Positions 61,509 to 64,000 of a DNA stretch of 64,000 bases are shown piece by piece (positions within the stretch are counted from its first letter, which is position 1; every line of letters begins with the position of its first letter). A program made the translations under genes and the position numbers. Location of the stretch: NCBI RefSeq assembly GCF_007858535.1, contig NZ_CP040174.1, positions 2,666,001 to 2,730,000 of the forward strand, in the 5' to 3' direction. Origin of the DNA: Arthrobacter sp. UKPF54-2. Its GTDB lineage: Bacteria > Actinomycetota > Actinomycetes > Actinomycetales > Micrococcaceae. Under the pieces are notes generated by a model. That model made no database searches. It saw only the letters and a list, made by a program, of their open reading frames with translations, and had not been told where the DNA came from.

Positions 61509-62379
61509 CGATGAGCTCCTGGCGTTGCTGGCGCTGGGCGAACGGCCCGCCAGTGCGGAGGAACGGCTCCACCTGGACGGCTGCCACGACTGCGCGACGA
61601 CGCTCGACGCACTGCTGAACACCGTCTACGTCGCCACGCTCAACCCGGACCAGGTGCCTCTGGAAGTGCCGGGCAGCCATAACTGGGCCGCGATCCACTC
61701 AGCGCTGGGGCTCTCGCCCGCCCTGGCCGCCGACCCCCTGCGCCCACCCCGCGGCGGCGAAGCCCCTCACGCGGAGGACCAGCCGGCGGGGGACCGTCCC
61801 TCGGAGGACCGGCCGGCCGGAGCTGCCGGGGCGCAATGGCACCCGGCCCCGTCGAACCCGCATCCCGCCGGGCGGCAGCCGGGCCAGCGGCACACGGGCC
61901 AGGGCTTCCCACGGCGCGGATCATGGATACTCGGTCTGGCCGCAGGGGTGCTGCTGGGCGCTGCCGGGGCGTGGACGGCCGTGACCGTCCTGGGCCCCGC
62001 CCAGCCGCCGGTGGCACAGCCCACCCCATCCGGGCCTACGGCGGTGCTCCTGGCCGAAGCCTCGCTGGCTCCGCTGGCAGGACACTCGGCCAGCGGCAGC
62101 GCACTCGTGGAGAAGCTCCCCGACGGATCGCGGCAGCTGGTCGTCAGCCTTCCCGAGGAGAAACTCACGGGCTTCCGCGAGGTGTGGGTGGGCTCGGCCG
62201 ACCTGTCCCGGATGGTTAGCCTGGGTGTCCTGGGCCAGGGAACCGGTTCTTTCGTTATCCCCGGGGCCCTGGACCTGGCCGACTATCCGGTCCTCGACAT
62301 CTCCGACGAACCCTACGACGGGGACCCGGCACACTCCGCAGAGAGCATCGCACGCGGTAAGTTCGCCGCGCAGGGTTGA
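61495..62379 (+). CDS. RskA-type membrane anti-sigma factor
   Basis: A 294-residue protein. The N-terminal cytoplasmic part has H-x3-C-x2-C (HLDGCHDC), a zinc-binding anti-sigma motif. A Pro/Gly-rich linker is followed by one transmembrane helix (~WILGLAAGVLLGAAGAWTAVTV). The extracytoplasmic RskA domain ends with the family block YPVLDISDEPYDGDPAHS. ATG 61495 overlaps the sigma gene, so both are made together. It would be released by regulated proteolysis. Confidence 0.9.
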   Translation: MEHLDDELLALLALGERPASAEERLHLDGCHDCATTLDALLNTVYVATLNPDQVPLEVPGSHNWAAIHSALGLSPALAADPLRPPRGGEAPHAEDQPAGDRPSEDRPAGAAGAQWHPAPSNPHPAGRQPGQRHTGQGFPRRGSWILGLAAGVLLGAAGAWTAVTVLGPAQPPVAQPTPSGPTAVLLAEASLAPLAGHSASGSALVEKLPDGSRQLVVSLPEEKLTGFREVWVGSADLSRMVSLGVLGQGTGSFVIPGALDLADYPVLDISDEPYDGDPAHSAESIARGKFAAQG

Positions 62380-62423
62380 CCCCGGCCGCAGGAGCGGGCT
62401 GGCGGCTGCGACAGAATGGACCC

Positions 62424-62945
62424 ATGAGCGAGGCCGGTGACTTCATTGATGCGGCGCTGCAGCGCGAAAGCACCTGGCAGCGGGCCGAGGAAACACGGTC
62501 CCGCCTCGGTCCGGAACTCCGGTCCTATGGCGCCTCCGTCGGCGCCGTCCGGGGCGCGGTCCGGGATGCGCTCCGCCGCTACCGGCACCTCGGCCGTGAC
62601 GGAATCACGGCGCTCAGCTCGGAGTTGTGGGCGGTACCGGTCTTCGAACGCCGCCTCGCCGCTGTCGTCCTGCTGCAGTCCCATCTCGCTGTGCTGGACA
62701 ACTCGGACCTGACCCGGATCGAAGGCTTTCTGCGCGGTGCGCGCCTGCCCGAGCTGGCGGATCCGCTGGCGGTCGACGTCGTCGGGCCGCTGATCGCCGG
62801 TCTTGACGGGGCGGCCCGGAGGCGGGCCGAGGCCGTCCTGGAACGGTGGCTGCAGGACCCGGACCCGTGGCTGCGCCGAGCGGCCCTGCTGGCACCGACG
62901 GGCGAACTCCGTTCCGGCGCGGGCCGGAGCCGCAGGTTCCCCTAG
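62424..62945 (+). CDS. AlkD-like DNA alkylation repair protein, C-terminally shortened
   Basis: A 173-residue HEAT-repeat protein resembling AlkD-type DNA glycosylases, with AVPVFERRLAAVVLLQSH, LADPLAVDVVGPLI (candidate catalytic Asp) and QDPDPWLRRAALLAP. The family usually continues for 50-60 more residues, including an FFIRKAIGW-type block. Here it stops after a short Gly/Arg/Ser tail and overlaps a converging gene by four bases. It may be a degraded gene. Confidence 0.65.
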   Translation: MSEAGDFIDAALQRESTWQRAEETRSRLGPELRSYGASVGAVRGAVRDALRRYRHLGRDGITALSSELWAVPVFERRLAAVVLLQSHLAVLDNSDLTRIEGFLRGARLPELADPLAVDVVGPLIAGLDGAARRRAEAVLERWLQDPDPWLRRAALLAPTGELRSGAGRSRRFP

Positions 62946-63196
62946 CGCTGCGGCCGGCGCTCCACCACGGCGTACGCCCTGCCGTCGAGGAACTGCCAGT
63001 CGGTCACGACCATAAAGCCGAGGGCATCCACACGGTCGTTCAGGACGTGGACGTCGAATCCGCCGTCGCGCGGTTCGGCATCCCAGGTGGCGACGTGGAT
63101 TTCCCCGCCCTCGAGCACCAGCAGCTCCGTATTGACGTCGAAATCCTCCTGCGGCTGGTCACTGAGTTGGCAGATGGCGACACAATGCCGGTTCAT
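62942..63196 (-). CDS. Small hypothetical protein
   Basis: An 84-residue acidic soluble protein: MNRHCVAICQLSDQPQEDF, LLVLEGGEIHVATWD and VTDWQFLDGRAYAVVERR. AAGG lies eight bases before the ATG. It converges on the AlkD-like gene. No family is recognised. Confidence 0.6.
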   Translation of the reverse strand: MNRHCVAICQLSDQPQEDFDVNTELLVLEGGEIHVATWDAEPRDGGFDVHVLNDRVDALGFMVVTDWQFLDGRAYAVVERRPQR

Positions 63197-63302
63197 AACG
63201 GGCCTTCCGCTCGGGGAACGCTGGATGAGCCCATCCTATGCGTGGCAGTGCTCGGTGCCCTAGGCCTAATTCCCCGCCAGGACACGCCTCCGTTACCTGA
63301 AT

Positions 63303-63331
63303 GTGACATTACCGCCCAGTACCGTTACCGT
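63303..63331 (+). promoter_or_regulatory. Possible promoter upstream of the c-di-AMP riboswitch
   Basis: GTGACA (63303-63308), a 17-bp spacer and TACCGT (63326-63331) place transcription start near 63338, shortly before the aptamer. Confidence 0.4.
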
Positions 63332-63369
63332 GGATAGGTGCCTGTTTGTTTCCGATACGGGCGCTTCCG

Positions 63370-63556
63370 AGCCGATTGCCTAACTCTGCCGCGGCCCGGG
63401 ATCCGAATGCAACCTTCTGGCAGAGACGGGGAAACCACTTATGACCTGCCGCTCCGGCGGGTCTTGGGGTGAAGCCGCACAGCCCGCTCTGACGGGTCCG
63501 CGGCCGGGTGCCTCCCATCCGAATCCGACAGCTCACCTCGCAGGCATTGGGAGAGG
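63370..63556 (+). promoter_or_regulatory. Cyclic di-AMP riboswitch (ydaO/yuaA type)
   Basis: The conserved blocks are in order: CTCTGCC (63384-63390) pairing with GGCAGAG (63419-63425), CGGGGAAACCA, TTGGGGTGAAGCCGC, and the hallmark 3' block reading CCGAATCCGACAGCTCACC then TCGCAGGC and GGGAGAGG. In actinobacteria this class precedes cell-wall hydrolase and Rpf-type genes and turns them off at high c-di-AMP. Confidence 0.95.
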
Positions 63557-63564
63557 CTACAAAC

Positions 63565-64000
63565 ATGACTTCACGCACTACTGCTGCGCGCCATCGTTCC
63601 GACGTCCCCGCAGGACGGACCTCAGCATTTTCGGTCAAGCCAGGCACCATCGGCCGCCAGGCCGCGGTCCTTATGGCGGCGTCCGGCCTCGTCCTGACGA
63701 GCGGCATGGCGGCCAACGCGGCGGCCGCACCGGCTGAGCGCGAGTCCGCCCCGGCATCATCGGTCGACGTCGCCGGGAAGGTTTCGGCCCCGGTCACCGC
63801 CGACTCCGCGGTCCAGATCAGCTTCGACCGTCCGGCAGTGGCCACCACGCCGGCGCCTGTAGTCGAGCAGCCCAAGCCCGTTGCCGCACCGGCCGCACCG
63901 GCCGCGCCCGCCGTCGCCCAGGCTCCGGCCGCCCCCAAGATCACCGTCCAGGCCCAGGCTGCCGTTGCCCCGGCCCCGGCCCCGGCCGGCGGAGTCAACG
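63565..64000 (+). CDS. Exported protein, probable cell-wall hydrolase (3' end outside window)
   Basis: The first 145 residues are visible. A Tat/Sec-like long signal (basic MTSRTTAARHRSDV, hydrophobic AAVLMAASGLVLTSGMAANAAA) is followed by an Ala/Pro-rich linker with VQISFDRPAV. Context, signal type and the c-di-AMP riboswitch fit an NlpC/P60 or resuscitation-promoting-factor-type peptidoglycan hydrolase, but the catalytic domain is beyond the window. The ribosome binding site GGGAGAGG overlaps the riboswitch end. Confidence 0.8.
   Translation, partial: MTSRTTAARHRSDVPAGRTSAFSVKPGTIGRQAAVLMAASGLVLTSGMAANAAAAPAERESAPASSVDVAGKVSAPVTADSAVQISFDRPAVATTPAPVVEQPKPVAAPAAPAAPAVAQAPAAPKITVQAQAAVAPAPAPAGGVN

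Overview
The window is high-GC actinobacterial chromosome, most likely from an Arthrobacter/Pseudarthrobacter-type member of the Micrococcaceae. The evidence is the strong G/C bias at third codon positions, frequent GTG and TTG starts, the gene order rne-rplU-rpmA-obgE-proB-proA-nadD-rsfS, the class Ib nrdHIEF operon, a DUF222/HNH endonuclease gene and RskA-type anti-sigma logic. I found no plasmid or prophage module, transposase or CRISPR array.

Layout. 1-3.5 kb: 3' part of RNase E/G, then a TPP riboswitch whose end abuts the ribosome binding site of a thiD-tenA fusion. 3.6-11.6 kb: a housekeeping cluster (L21, L27, ObgE, proline genes proB/proA, a small membrane protein preceded by an unusual 11-bp direct-repeat array, nadD, a hypothetical membrane protein, rsfS). 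11.7-12.1 kb: two identical tRNA-Ala(GGC) genes. 12.1-16.0 kb: flavoprotein, rRNA-type methyltransferase, ROK regulator. 16.1-19.8 kb: metF-metE behind a structured leader RNA that I cannot assign to a known riboswitch class. 19.9-22.9 kb: DUF2004 protein, class 3 aldehyde dehydrogenase, LysR regulator. 23.1-27.9 kb: a translationally coupled lipid-modification operon (FAD oxidoreductase, DUF1365, two cyclopropane-fatty-acid-synthase-type methyltransferases). 28.0-33.2 kb: nrdH-nrdI-nrdE, a GIY-YIG/NUMOD3 homing-endonuclease gene, then nrdF.

33.2-40.6 kb holds mixed accessory genes (DUF4230, membrane protein, two SDRs, DODA-type dioxygenase, lipoprotein, VOC protein, DUF222/HNH protein). 41.0-43.7 kb: a secreted GH16 protein with five nearly identical 273-bp Ig-like repeats; a shorter GH16 lipoprotein paralog lies at 58.8-59.7 kb. 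43.8-52.3 kb: dienelactone hydrolase, SRPBCC protein, AAA ATPase, MocR regulator head-to-head with an EamA exporter, PaiB-like protein, beta-helix protein, Gfo/Idh/MocA oxidoreductase. 52.4-57.0 kb: a reactive-sulfur (persulfide) locus with thioredoxin, rhodaneses, TauE/SafE exporter and an MBL-rhodanese fusion, tied together by three 16-bp CsoR/CstR-type operators. 57.0-64.0 kb: lipoprotein, GH16 paralog, DUF4397 surface protein, ECF sigma/anti-sigma pair, a shortened AlkD-like gene, and a c-di-AMP riboswitch in front of an exported protein cut by the window end.

The most interesting signals are the homing endonuclease wedged between nrdE and nrdF, the metF leader RNA, and the helically phased 11-bp repeat array at 8727-8781. 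The operator-defined sulfur regulon, with a 38-residue Cys-rich protein, and the homogenised GH16 repeats come next. All functional statements rest on reading the sequence and on family knowledge; no database search was possible.
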